Shown: positions 54,186 through 63,140 of the stretch, piece by piece | Layout of the letters: the number at the start of each line of letters is the position of its first letter | Position numbering within the stretch: the stretch's first letter is position 1 | Assembly: GCA_963663495.1 (NCBI GenBank) | Contig: OY760427.1 | Span: forward strand, 1,612,001-1,676,000 | Origin: G963663495 sp963663495 | GTDB lineage: Bacteria; Bacteroidota; Rhodothermia; Rhodothermales; Bin80 | DNA: 64,000 nt | Direction: 5' to 3' | Notes under the pieces: generated by a model | What the model was told of the DNA's origin: nothing | The model's database searches: none | The model's input: the letters and a program-made list of their open reading frames with translations, nothing else | Position numbers and translations under genes: made by a program

Positions 54186-56957
54186 CTACAGGCGCAGCCG
54201 CAAGCGCGCATAGTAGAAGCCTCCGTTCATGCCGAACTGCGTAACGCGGCGGCTGTACGGGAAGCGTCCGGAACTGTAATTTGAACACGCATTCTGCGGT
54301 CCCGCCAAGTTGTTGCAGTGCTTGTCAGGGAACGTATTGAGCGCGTTGTTGGCCCCAACAGTCAACTCAAGCTGATGGGTTACTTCGTAAGAAGCACTCA
54401 AGTCAAGCAAGGTCTTCGCCGAAAACGTCTCATCATTGGCCATATTGGTGGGCTTATAACTCACCGGTCCAAAGTAGTTTGCCCGCGCCGTCAGCGTCAC
54501 AGTCCCAACATCATACTTCAATCCGAGATTACCCTTCTGACGCGGTAGCGCATCCTCCAGTCGATTTCGTTCTTCTCGATTAAATAGCGTAGAACGCACC
54601 GCGGCCAGATCGCCACCGGTAAAGATGCGGGCCATGGAAGCAGGGATATTGGTGTCCTTAACTTCAGTAGAGGTTACGTTGCCTGCGAGCGTCACGGTGA
54701 GGTCGCCGGGGCCGACGGAAGTTGTGAGCGCCGCCACCAAATCCAACCCGCTCGTGGAGGTATTTACGGCATTGGCAAAGAACTGTGCCTGCCCAACGCC
54801 TTCACTGGCGAAAGGAGCTAGAATGTCGGCCACTATCGGATTACTGTTGGAGAACCGGCTCGTCAGTACGATGCGATCCTGAATGGAAATCCTGTAATAG
54901 TCAACAGTTAGAGACAGATTGGATCGAGGGCGGGCGACAAATCCGATACTCACGTTAGTGGACGTCTCCTGCTTGAGATCAGGTACACCGAACGCCTTGG
55001 TCACCGGCGAATTATTCTCACCCGTAAGTACGCGGGCTGGCTCAAGGATACCTGCCTCATTGAGGACAAACTGGATACTGACGTTATTGAACCATAGCTG
55101 ATGCAACGACGGAGCTCTGAAGCCTGTGCTAACTGCACCTCTCAGCGCAAACGCCTCGCTTACGGCAAAACGTGAGGCGAGCTTACCGGAGAAGGCAGAA
55201 CCGAAGTCGCCGTAATTCTCGTACCGGACAGCACCCGTCCCCAATAATGCGTCCGACACCTCAGCCTCAAGCTCCGCGTAGCCGCTAATGCTATACCGGT
55301 AGCGGTCAACCTCATTGGACGGCTGGAAGCCGGGAAAAACCTGAGATCCAGAATTCTTGGGTCTACCATTTGGCCGCAAGGCGAAGTCAATACCCGCACG
55401 GGACCCACCATTGCCAAGGGAATACGACTCAAATTGACCAGCCTCTATTTCATAGTTCTCCATGCGAAACTCAGAGCCCAAAGCCAACACTACGGAATTC
55501 ATGCTTCCTGCTGGTAGCGGCCTATACAAGTCAAAATTTCCTGTGGTTTGATTGTAGTGTAGCGTTCCAGCATCAAATGATGTCGGACTTGCACTGCCAA
55601 CGATGGAGGCATTGATGGAATTCTCAATATTGAACTGGAAGGAGTTGCCACCGGTAGTTACGCTCATGTCGGCAACCCAATCACGGATACTGCCCTTCAC
55701 ACCCGTTGTAATGCTGTGGTCCTGCATCACGCTATGAATTTGGGGCAGAAACCCATTCGGATATACGGCGAGGTTGTTTCTGTCATTCTGATTGGGGCGC
55801 CGTACAAAACCGGTTGCTTCTCCCCGACGGTGAGAAGCACCCCCACTCGCATAGAAGTGCGCGTTCCCGCGCAGAGGAATACGGCTGTTGAGGAATACAG
55901 ACCCGGCTGTAGCATAACCCTGGCCAGTCTTCATTTGAATATCCTGGCGTGTGAGCCCGCGTCGAGAAAGTTCTGCATCCGTCTCCGCGTCTCCGCTAAT
56001 TCCGTCGAAGTAATCTCCGAGAAAAGGGTCGCTGCGATTGGTACGACCGCGGTCCAGAAAATCCCCCGTAACGTTAACGAAGCCGCTGTTGCCGACGGGG
56101 AAGCCATAATTGGCAGAAACCTGCACCTGTTCGCCGTCACTTTCCATGGTTTGCCCCAAGCCTGCCTCAATCAAAAGCGCATCTGTCTGGTCTTGCAGCT
56201 CTACATTAATCACACCCGCAATGGCGTCCGATCCGTACTGAGCAGATGCACCATCCCGCAGAACCTCAAGCCGCTTTACTGCAGCCTTAGGAATGGCATT
56301 AAGATCAACACCGACCGTTCCACGTCCAAACGTGCCGTTCACATGCACAATGGCAGAAGTATGTCTGCGCTTTCCATTAACTAACGTTAGCACCTGATCA
56401 GGACCAAGTCCCCGCAAGCTAGCCGGATTAATGTGGTCCGTGCCATCCGAAATCGTCTGGTGTGACGCATTGAAGGATGGTGCCAGATAGTGCAGAGACT
56501 GATTTATCTCCTGCACGCCAAGTTGTGACAATGCTTCGGCGCCAATAACATCAACGGGGACCGGAGTCTCCGTTGCTGTTCGTTCACCACGGGAGCCTAA
56601 GACGACCAGTTCTTCACCGAATTCAGTTATGGTGGACTGTAGATCAAAGGAATGCGTGCTGGATGCGCCGGCAATGACAACAATAGTTGCCTCTTCTGTT
56701 GTGAAGCCCACGAAGCTTGCCCGCAATACAACAACGCGGGAGGGAACTGCTAACGAATAGTTGCCATCAATGTCAGACACGGTTCCAATTAGCGTGTTCA
56801 CGACGCTAATGGTTGCGCCTGGCAACGGTTCACCATCGCCTCGTACAGTTCCCGATATCGTACCGGGTTGTGCTACTGCGCTGAGAGGTGCCGAGAACCA
56901 AGCAGTGGCTGCCGCTACCGCAAGAAAATAAGAAAAACGTTTAATCAGGGATGACAT
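54186..56957 (-). CDS. TonB-dependent outer-membrane receptor
   Basis: About 923 residues from MSSLIKRFSYFLAVAAATAWFSAPLSAVAQ (signal peptide; an upstream in-frame start at 56999 is less likely). Residues ~30-115 are a carboxypeptidase-like domain (GTISGTVRGDGEPLPGATISVVNTLIGTVSDIDGNYSLAVP). The plug follows: VLGSRGERTATETPVPVDVIGAEALSQLG...ASLRGLGPDQVLTLVNGKRRHTSAIVHVNG...IPKAAVKRLEVLRDGASAQYGSDAIAGVINVEL. The barrel ends GGFYYARLRLRL. The NGKRRHTSA plug variant is common in large iron-complex and organic-ligand receptors. The ligand is unknown. It appears monocistronic. Confidence 0.92.
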   Translation of the reverse strand: MSSLIKRFSYFLAVAAATAWFSAPLSAVAQPGTISGTVRGDGEPLPGATISVVNTLIGTVSDIDGNYSLAVPSRVVVLRASFVGFTTEEATIVVIAGASSTHSFDLQSTITEFGEELVVLGSRGERTATETPVPVDVIGAEALSQLGVQEINQSLHYLAPSFNASHQTISDGTDHINPASLRGLGPDQVLTLVNGKRRHTSAIVHVNGTFGRGTVGVDLNAIPKAAVKRLEVLRDGASAQYGSDAIAGVINVELQDQTDALLIEAGLGQTMESDGEQVQVSANYGFPVGNSGFVNVTGDFLDRGRTNRSDPFLGDYFDGISGDAETDAELSRRGLTRQDIQMKTGQGYATAGSVFLNSRIPLRGNAHFYASGGASHRRGEATGFVRRPNQNDRNNLAVYPNGFLPQIHSVMQDHSITTGVKGSIRDWVADMSVTTGGNSFQFNIENSINASIVGSASPTSFDAGTLHYNQTTGNFDLYRPLPAGSMNSVVLALGSEFRMENYEIEAGQFESYSLGNGGSRAGIDFALRPNGRPKNSGSQVFPGFQPSNEVDRYRYSISGYAELEAEVSDALLGTGAVRYENYGDFGSAFSGKLASRFAVSEAFALRGAVSTGFRAPSLHQLWFNNVSIQFVLNEAGILEPARVLTGENNSPVTKAFGVPDLKQETSTNVSIGFVARPRSNLSLTVDYYRISIQDRIVLTSRFSNSNPIVADILAPFASEGVGQAQFFANAVNTSTSGLDLVAALTTSVGPGDLTVTLAGNVTSTEVKDTNIPASMARIFTGGDLAAVRSTLFNREERNRLEDALPRQKGNLGLKYDVGTVTLTARANYFGPVSYKPTNMANDETFSAKTLLDLSASYEVTHQLELTVGANNALNTFPDKHCNNLAGPQNACSNYSSGRFPYSRRVTQFGMNGGFYYARLRLRL

Positions 56958-57066
56958 TACACGATTAAGAAAATGATTAGATAGAGCGCAATAGTGCAAT
57001 CAGCAAGTGTCGGAAGAGCTGCGGCCCGCACAGTGGGGGAAAGATATTGATAGTGCAGGTAAATTA

Positions 57067-57237
57067 TGGAATTATATGGCTGAGTACCCATCAGCTGAGG
57101 TTTTCGAAATAATTGCAGGTTTTTCGCGAAAAGCGGGAACTGATTATGAAAAACTGGCGCAAGCCATCCTGGCCACACCGCCACAGCGTAAAAATAACGG
57201 GTACCAAAACGCGTGGGTACTCAGCTACATGAATCCC
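57067..57237. mobile_element. Solo 171-bp MITE related to the tnpB-element left module
   Basis: The ends read inward as GGAATTATATGGCTGAGTAC and (reverse strand) GGGATTCATGTAGCTGAGTA, a roughly 23-bp imperfect inverted repeat. The interior (aattgcag, gaaaagcgggaac, gattatgaaaaactggcg) matches the reverse complement of the 172-bp module of all three tnpB elements. It has no coding capacity of its own. The flanking octamers TAAATTAT and GAAAATAT match at 6 of 8 positions. Confidence 0.75.
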
Positions 57238-57322
57238 GAAAATATGCTGTCACGTCATTCTAGGAGGTCTGCTCCAGAAGTCTGTCGGTGCCACGCTTGT
57301 TCTGCACCAGCGATTCTCTTCC

Positions 57323-59661
57323 TAGCCTAACTTCGCCATCCGGTCAGGGGAAAACGCTGAGTTCCGTCTCCAATTCTCTCGTTTTTCCCTCCTAATAGCG
57401 CTATTTCGGCTAAATTCGGCGCTTTTCGACCTTTTTTAGCCGACTTTTTCGGAAAAGGCAATGTGGTGCTATAGAGGTGTGGACGGGAACCTCCCCCCAA
57501 CCACCCCGGTACCTTACCTCGTACCTATTCCACACTCCGATCATCTTTATCCGAAACCGGCCCTACAAACGTAAAGACGGTAAGAAATGCAACAGCTTTG
57601 CCCTCATCGAATCCTATCGCAAAGACGGTACCTCCAAACACCGTACCCTCCTTAATCTCGGCCCGAACTTCAACATCCCCCGCAGTCTGTGGGGGGAGCT
57701 GACCCACTGTGTTACTGCCCGACTCAAAGGGAAAGCCAGCCTCCCTTTCCAGAATGATGAAGCCTTTCTCAATGCGGTCGACGACATCGTTGCACATCTC
57801 GAAAGCAAGGGCTACGACATCCATCGCACATCCCATCAGCAACACCTCATTGATCCAGAGAAAACAACCCATCCCGATTCCCGGACCGTCGGCGGAGAAC
57901 GACTGATCCTTCAGACATTGGAACAGCTCGGACTGGCTGTACTGCTACGTTCGCTCAACTTCTGCGAGAAACACGTCAAGCTCTGCTGTGCGCTGATCGT
58001 CGGACGTATGCTCCACCCGGGCAGTGAACGAGAAACGCATAAATGGCTGTGTAAAACCTCCAGTGTTCTGCAGCTTCTGGATTTGGAACCCCCGAGTCTC
58101 AACACCCTCTATCGTTGCACGGATCTGATCCATAAGCATATGGATCAGATCCTGGAGAAACTCTTTGGCATTACCAAAGCGGTATTGCAGTTTGAAGAAA
58201 CGATCGTCTTTTATGATTTAACCAATACCTATTACCACGGCAAGAAGAAAGGGAAGTTGTTGTCGCATGGGCGCAGCAAGGAGAAGCGCAGTGATTGTCC
58301 GTTGGTTACGCTGGCGCTCACCCTGGATGGTTCGGGGTTCCCCCGCAATGTGCAGATCCTGCCGGGCAATGCATGGGAACCGGCAACGCTCAAAGAGGCG
58401 ATTGAGAAACTAAACGGCGCTACGCCCACAGTGATTATGGACTCCGGCATTGCGACGGAGCAGAATCTGCAGTACCTGAAAGAACAGGGACTGAACTGGA
58501 TCACCGTGGAGCGTTCCAAAGCCCCTCCAGTCCCCGAAAACAAGCCGGATCAACAGTTTACGACCGCCGGGGGAGTCAAGATCAAAGCCTGGAAGATCAC
58601 CAAAGAGGAAAAAGATGTTGAAGACGTTGAAGACAATGCGGAACTGCGCGTGTTTGTGCACAGTGAGGCCAAGCAGGCGAAGGAGGATCAGATCCTTGAA
58701 ACCCAATGCAAGAAGTTTGTGAAGGCGCTCACTACACTACATGAGGGACTCTCGAAACCCGGGTACTTGAAGAACTATGAAAAGGTCACGATAAAGGTTG
58801 GTCGTCTGAAGGAAAAGTACAAGAAGGTCTCACACCTGTATGAGGTAGAGGTCAGCAAAAAGGAGGGCACCAAGCATGCAGCATCCGTTACGGTGACCCG
58901 GCGTGCTTCGCATGCGCGTCGCACCCAGGCCAGCGGAGGGTATGTGCTTCGGACCAGTCATACCGGATGGTCGGTGGAAACGGTTGCACGAACCTACTGG
59001 CGACTTACAGAGATTGAGCGCACATTCAGAGTCATGAAATCGGACCTCGGTCTACGGCCCATCTACCACAGCAGAGATGACCGCATTGAAGGACATCTGT
59101 TCATCACGGTACTGGCTTATCATGCTGCCCATCTGGTTCGCACCAGACTCAAGGAACACGGGATTCATGATAGTTGGGCGACGATCCGAGACAGGTTGAA
59201 CAGGATTCGTCGGATTACGACCAAGATGGTTAAGAACCAATATCGGTACCTGATCACGGAGGTGGATCAGGATCTGCCTCCGAGTATGGTACAGTTCTTC
59301 GCGGTACTGGGATACGTGTATGATCCGGATGCGACCCGCACCGTGACCGAGCATGTGGAGGAAGCGAGTGCACCGGTGAGCCAGAAGCCTCCAGACTCAT
59401 GACGCATGGTCCCTTCACAACGGTTGAGATAGCGTACTCCAGATGGAGCCACCAGAGCTACGTCCGATGGCAACGATCCGAGGTAGATCGCAGCGAAACA
59501 GGCGGCAAAACACTAGGTAATCAGGGATTCAAACCACCCTAAACCAACTTCAACCGATCCGGTAAATCTCACCATCCATTGCTCCTGAAAAAAACGGTCC
59601 AAATATGGCCACGGGAGAATTCCGTAGGTTAGTAGCACTACAAAATGGCGAAGTTAGGCTA
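57323..59661 (+). mobile_element. IS1634-type insertion sequence, apparently complete
   Basis: Perfect 17-bp terminal inverted repeats TAGCCTAACTTCGCCAT (57323-57339) and its complement (59645-59661) enclose a single long transposase gene. About 2.34 kb in all. No clear target duplication was seen by eye. Confidence 0.85.
57477..59402 (+). CDS. IS1634 (IS4-like DDE) transposase
   Basis: A 641-residue frame from GTG. The family usually begins near FIRNRPYKRKDGKKC, so the first ~22 residues may not be translated. Visible DDE parts are VFYDLTNTYYHGKKKGKLLSHGRSKEKR (first Asp), TVIMDSGIATEQNLQYLKEQGLNWI (second Asp) and IERTFRVMKSDLGLRPIYHSRDDRIEGHLFITVLAY (the Y-x-K-E-like ER.FR.MKSDL region with the catalytic Glu). 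The frame is uninterrupted, so the element may be active. Confidence 0.9.
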   Translation: MWTGTSPQPPRYLTSYLFHTPIIFIRNRPYKRKDGKKCNSFALIESYRKDGTSKHRTLLNLGPNFNIPRSLWGELTHCVTARLKGKASLPFQNDEAFLNAVDDIVAHLESKGYDIHRTSHQQHLIDPEKTTHPDSRTVGGERLILQTLEQLGLAVLLRSLNFCEKHVKLCCALIVGRMLHPGSERETHKWLCKTSSVLQLLDLEPPSLNTLYRCTDLIHKHMDQILEKLFGITKAVLQFEETIVFYDLTNTYYHGKKKGKLLSHGRSKEKRSDCPLVTLALTLDGSGFPRNVQILPGNAWEPATLKEAIEKLNGATPTVIMDSGIATEQNLQYLKEQGLNWITVERSKAPPVPENKPDQQFTTAGGVKIKAWKITKEEKDVEDVEDNAELRVFVHSEAKQAKEDQILETQCKKFVKALTTLHEGLSKPGYLKNYEKVTIKVGRLKEKYKKVSHLYEVEVSKKEGTKHAASVTVTRRASHARRTQASGGYVLRTSHTGWSVETVARTYWRLTEIERTFRVMKSDLGLRPIYHSRDDRIEGHLFITVLAYHAAHLVRTRLKEHGIHDSWATIRDRLNRIRRITTKMVKNQYRYLITEVDQDLPPSMVQFFAVLGYVYDPDATRTVTEHVEEASAPVSQKPPDS

Positions 59662-59668
59662 AATCAGA

Positions 59669-59706
59669 GATTCAATTGCGACAGGCATGCCTGTCGCAAT
59701 TGAATC
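59669..59706. repeat. 38-bp perfect palindrome
   Basis: gattcaattgcgacaggca (59669-59687) is directly followed by its exact reverse complement (59688-59706), with no loop. It lies eight bases beyond the IS1634 right end and 55 bp past the batE stop codon, where a minus-strand terminator would be expected. It lacks an immediate U-run. Confidence 0.9.
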
Positions 59707-59760
59707 GAAGCTGCCCGTGCTCTCTCCAGAAGCCTTTTGCAACGCACCCAGCCGGAACCG

Positions 59761-60564
59761 CTAGATCTCCCCGAGCGATTCTTGCGAAAGGAACCCGTGC
59801 ACGCCATTAGGTAGTCGAACCTCAATGTGTGGTTCGTCCCGGCCAAGAATCTCAACTATTACTCCTTCCGCTACCACCAGCACAACAGGCCCGTCCGGGG
59901 TTTCCGTAAGGCCGGCGGACGGTGATATCACGACAGCGGAAAGGTCTGTGGCCGCGTCAGCCGATGCTCCATAAGCGCAAACGAAGAGGACCAATGCCGC
60001 GGCAAGCGATGCCGCACGGGCCCGCCGAAGCCAGGAATTACGCTTTCGGGTCCACATTCGGTGTGCGAAAAGTCCGAAGGCTATCACGTATAGCACTGCA
60101 GCAGCCGCGAAAATCCCCCAAGGGTTGCGCATCCCCAAGGTAGCCCGCCACCACTGTTGCCAGATCGGTTCAGGACGAGAAGCGATGGGGGAAGACACCT
60201 GACTCTGGACAAGGCCCAAGTTGTGGATCAGCCGTGGCTCGTCTCCGAGGAGCGGGCGAGCTTTTTCATAGAAGCGAATTGCCTGCCCGCGTTCATCCAG
60301 ACGATAATAGGCATTCCCCATATTGAACAGCAAGGCACCACTTGTATATCCGTGTGAGAGCGCCTCCTGATAATGTTCCAGAGCCTCGTGATAGGCTCCC
60401 TGAAGGTACATGCCGTTTCCCTCCTCAAGTGCGCGTGTGGCGTCAATAATCTGCCCAAACGTGCTCTGTACAAGAAGGGTGGCCGTAATCACGACCAGGA
60501 AAATGCACGCCGGATGCACCTTGCTGCGGTAGGGAGCCATCAATACGCGGTCCAAGTCAAGCAT
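59761..60564 (-). CDS. batE: BatE-like TPR and SH3 domain protein
   Basis: About 267 residues from MLDLDRVLMAPYRSK (ATG at 60564, overlapping the batD stop); MAPYRSKVHPACIFLVVITATLLVQSTFGQ (60540) is an equally good start and gives a clean signal peptide. TPR motifs follow (ATRALEEGNGMYLQGAYHEALEHYQEALSHGYTSGALLFNMGNAYYRLDERGQAIRFYEKARPLL). Two transmembrane helices come next, then a C-terminal SH3-like domain (VVLVVAEGVIVEILGRDEPHIEVRLPNGVHGFLSQESLGEI). This is the standard BatE build, last gene of the aerotolerance operon. Its molecular role is unresolved. Confidence 0.88.
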   Translation of the reverse strand: MLDLDRVLMAPYRSKVHPACIFLVVITATLLVQSTFGQIIDATRALEEGNGMYLQGAYHEALEHYQEALSHGYTSGALLFNMGNAYYRLDERGQAIRFYEKARPLLGDEPRLIHNLGLVQSQVSSPIASRPEPIWQQWWRATLGMRNPWGIFAAAAVLYVIAFGLFAHRMWTRKRNSWLRRARAASLAAALVLFVCAYGASADAATDLSAVVISPSAGLTETPDGPVVLVVAEGVIVEILGRDEPHIEVRLPNGVHGFLSQESLGEI

Positions 60565-62383
60565 CACGGAATGCGGCATCGAGCAGTACGATGACCCGGC
60601 TGGCCTCGTCAAGGGACTGTTCTTTCGCCTCGTTGTCCGGTGCCACCGGGGCAAAGCGCCCCGTTTCACACGCAATCAGGAGTTGGTTCACCATTTGCCG
60701 CGCCTCCTCCGGAATTCCACTCTCTCCCAGCGTTTCCTCTATCTGCGAGCGGGTCATACCCAGTTCCCGGATGTTTAGACGGTTTCCGATGAAACCCAAA
60801 ACAGTACGTTCCAGCTCCTCAAAGAATTTTCCGGGATCCCCATCGCCTCGGAGTTGGAGACGCGCCCGCTTAAGGTGTTTTCGTGCCAACGGGTGCGCGC
60901 GCTGCTGCCGTGCATAGGCTGTGTCCATCGCTAATCGCGTAGTTCGGCGACGTAAAGCAAAAAGTAACCCGTACAATAGCAGTGGCATTGCGAGAGCGGC
61001 GTATCCCCAAGGCGATGTGTGGAGCGAAGGGGCAGCAGGTCTCACCCAAGGGCTGTCCGAAATCGGAGGCGTTATGTCATCCACCGGGAAGCCAGCGTTT
61101 GTGGTACCACTCGCTGTGCCGCTTGCGGCCCTGCCCGAAACCATAATATCAGGTGGTGTGGAGGAAAGTGTGGTGTATTCCTCCGTGGTAGGGTCAAAGA
61201 ATGCAAATTCGACAGAGGGGATAGTGAACCGTCCGTTTGATCGTGGTACGAGGAGGTAAACAAACCGCTTATAGCCTTTGACCAAGTTGCCATCGCGGTT
61301 AATTGACATATGGATTTCAGGATCGTACCGCTCGAACACATGGGGAACCATAAAACGCGGTTCCTCAAGCATAGCTAGATTGCCGGTTCCCATGATTGAC
61401 ACATCAAGCTGGACGGGTTCACCAACATCAACTTCCTCCCGTGACATCGTCGTCTGCATAGAGAATGTCCCTACGGCACCGCTGAATGCAGCCGGCGCTC
61501 CGGCGGGAAGCGGGACTGACTCAATGCTAACACCAGAAGAGCTGCGCTCAACGCTCGTCAAGGGCGATTGCAGCCTGAAGAATGGCACACTGAATGGATC
61601 CCGTCCCTGACGGGGCAGAAGCACTTCCGTTGAGATACGCAGAGGGTCCACAGTGAGACTGCCGAGGCGGGTCGGGAAGACCGCTACGCGCTTGAGGCGG
61701 ACAATATTGTATCGTATCCCATTAATCACCTCTGTGCGTGTTGGTGAATCGTTATCCAGCTCTTCACGCCAAAACCCTTCAGCGTCCCAAGAATCTGCCA
61801 GCCTGCTGTTGCGAGGCTGCAGATCACGTCTGTAATACAACTCGTAATCAATCGTGACCTGCTCGTTCTGGAACGCCCGGCTGGTGCTTGCCTTGGCTCG
61901 GATGTATATGCCGGCTTCGGAGACATCGGTCGACCCTGTAGAAGTTTGCGGGGCAGCGTACGGGTTGAGCCCGCCGCCGGTGCTGCCTTGCACTTGGGGT
62001 ACCACCAGGAGTTGGACGGGCTGGGTGGTGTACATCTCGCCGCCTATGTTCATGGTGGCAGCACCAATACGGACATCTCCCTCACGCAGAGGCCGGTACA
62101 GCCATGTGAAACCGAGAGTGCGGGTCATGCTCGTTCCTACGATGGAGATGCTGCTCTGTGTTGAGGGCCTACGCTGCAACAGCTCTAGACCGTCCGCCTC
62201 CGGCGGATTCAAAGATTCCAAATCTGCATTGTCCGCGCCCTCTATCTCAATGGTATAGCGTACGGCATCGTTAATGCCAATGGTGCTTTGGTTTACAAGA
62301 GCAGAAACCTGCTGGGCTGATGCAGGAGGCTTGGCTAGAACGAGCGCTGCCAGGGACCATGCCACATACAGTGGAGCGCGCAT
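60557..62383 (-). CDS. batD: BatD (protein BatD, oxygen-tolerance family)
   Basis: About 608 residues from MRAPLYVAWSLAALVLAKPPASAQQ, starting 4 bp after the batC stop. VSALVNQSTIGINDAVRYTIEIEG, FTWLYRPLREGDVRIGAATMNIGGEMYTTQPVQLLV, and IRAKASTSRAFQNEQVTIDYELYYR are BatD signatures (immunoglobulin-like extracytoplasmic repeats). A transmembrane helix near residue 465 (GYAALAMPLLLYGLLFAL) and a cytoplasmic tail follow. It is part of the membrane Bat complex. Confidence 0.92.
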   Translation of the reverse strand: MRAPLYVAWSLAALVLAKPPASAQQVSALVNQSTIGINDAVRYTIEIEGADNADLESLNPPEADGLELLQRRPSTQSSISIVGTSMTRTLGFTWLYRPLREGDVRIGAATMNIGGEMYTTQPVQLLVVPQVQGSTGGGLNPYAAPQTSTGSTDVSEAGIYIRAKASTSRAFQNEQVTIDYELYYRRDLQPRNSRLADSWDAEGFWREELDNDSPTRTEVINGIRYNIVRLKRVAVFPTRLGSLTVDPLRISTEVLLPRQGRDPFSVPFFRLQSPLTSVERSSSGVSIESVPLPAGAPAAFSGAVGTFSMQTTMSREEVDVGEPVQLDVSIMGTGNLAMLEEPRFMVPHVFERYDPEIHMSINRDGNLVKGYKRFVYLLVPRSNGRFTIPSVEFAFFDPTTEEYTTLSSTPPDIMVSGRAASGTASGTTNAGFPVDDITPPISDSPWVRPAAPSLHTSPWGYAALAMPLLLYGLLFALRRRTTRLAMDTAYARQQRAHPLARKHLKRARLQLRGDGDPGKFFEELERTVLGFIGNRLNIRELGMTRSQIEETLGESGIPEEARQMVNQLLIACETGRFAPVAPDNEAKEQSLDEASRVIVLLDAAFRDA

Positions 62384-62387
62384 GTTA

Positions 62388-63140
62388 TTACCAGTCCTTA
62401 GCAACGCGCCGGCGAGGGGTTTCCACTCTACGGATTTCTCGCAATAGCTGTTGTTCATCGTTCTCTAGCGCCTGCAGGATACGCTCGGCCTGTTCTGGGG
62501 TCAGCTCCTGCCCATTTGTATCAGATTCGCCGGGCTGCTGCTCCTGTTGTTCCTGACGTTCCGAGTCCTGCCGCTCTTGCTGTTGCTCCTGATTATCCTG
62601 CTCCGGCGGTTCTTCCTGTTCTTCCTGTTCTTCCTGATCCTGTTCCTGATCCTGTTCTTCCTGTTCCTGATCCGGCTCTTGCTCTTGTTGCTGCTCCTGC
62701 TCCTGTTGGCGAAGGACAAATTCGTAGTTAAACCGGGCATCCTCGTTACCCGGATCGGCGAGCAAGACATCGCGATAGTGCTTTAGTGCTGCATCTTGGT
62801 CCTGGCGCTGAAAAGCCGCGTTGCCGGCATTGTAGGTGGACCGTATACGGTCCACCTGCTGCGGTGCGTGACTGGCTGCTCGGGCAAAAGCCTCGCCCGC
62901 ACCATCGAAATTCTGCTGTCTATAGAGTGCCGCCCCCAGATTGTTCTGTAGCCCATAGTAGGCCGCATCCGGCTCCCGGCCATCGTCGTATGTTTGCATG
63001 CCCTCGGAATACGTTTCCGTCGCTTCCTCATACTGGCTAGTCTCGTATTGGGTATTGCCATCCCGACCCTTCTTGCGGGCTGCCGAACCAGGCAATAGCT
63101 GGGATACCAGCACGAACGCTATCAGTCCCAGAATATGCAT
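62388..63140 (-). CDS. batC: BatC-like TPR protein with Gln/Glu-rich tail
   Basis: A 250-residue protein. It has an N-terminal signal or anchor (MHILGLIAFVLVSQLLPG), TPR motifs (GLQNNLGAALYRQQNFDGAGEAFARAASHAPQQVDRIRSTYNAGNAAFQRQDQDAALKHYRDVLLADPGNEDARFNYEFVLRQ), and then about 70 residues made almost only of Gln, Glu and Asp. It is followed by a conserved end (LTPEQAERILQALENDEQQLLREIRR) typical of BatC. It overlaps the VWA gene stop by one base. Confidence 0.9.
   Translation of the reverse strand: MHILGLIAFVLVSQLLPGSAARKKGRDGNTQYETSQYEEATETYSEGMQTYDDGREPDAAYYGLQNNLGAALYRQQNFDGAGEAFARAASHAPQQVDRIRSTYNAGNAAFQRQDQDAALKHYRDVLLADPGNEDARFNYEFVLRQQEQEQQQEQEPDQEQEEQDQEQDQEEQEEQEEPPEQDNQEQQQERQDSERQEQQEQQPGESDTNGQELTPEQAERILQALENDEQQLLREIRRVETPRRRVAKDW

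Noticed and set aside
57007..57330. 107-codon frame over the solo MITE
   Set aside because: Its sequence crosses both inverted-repeat ends and is non-coding in the three homologous modules, which contain stops in this frame.
57315..59670. Target-site duplication of the IS1634
   Set aside because: No matching flanks of 4-8 bp were found next to the 17-bp inverted repeats.
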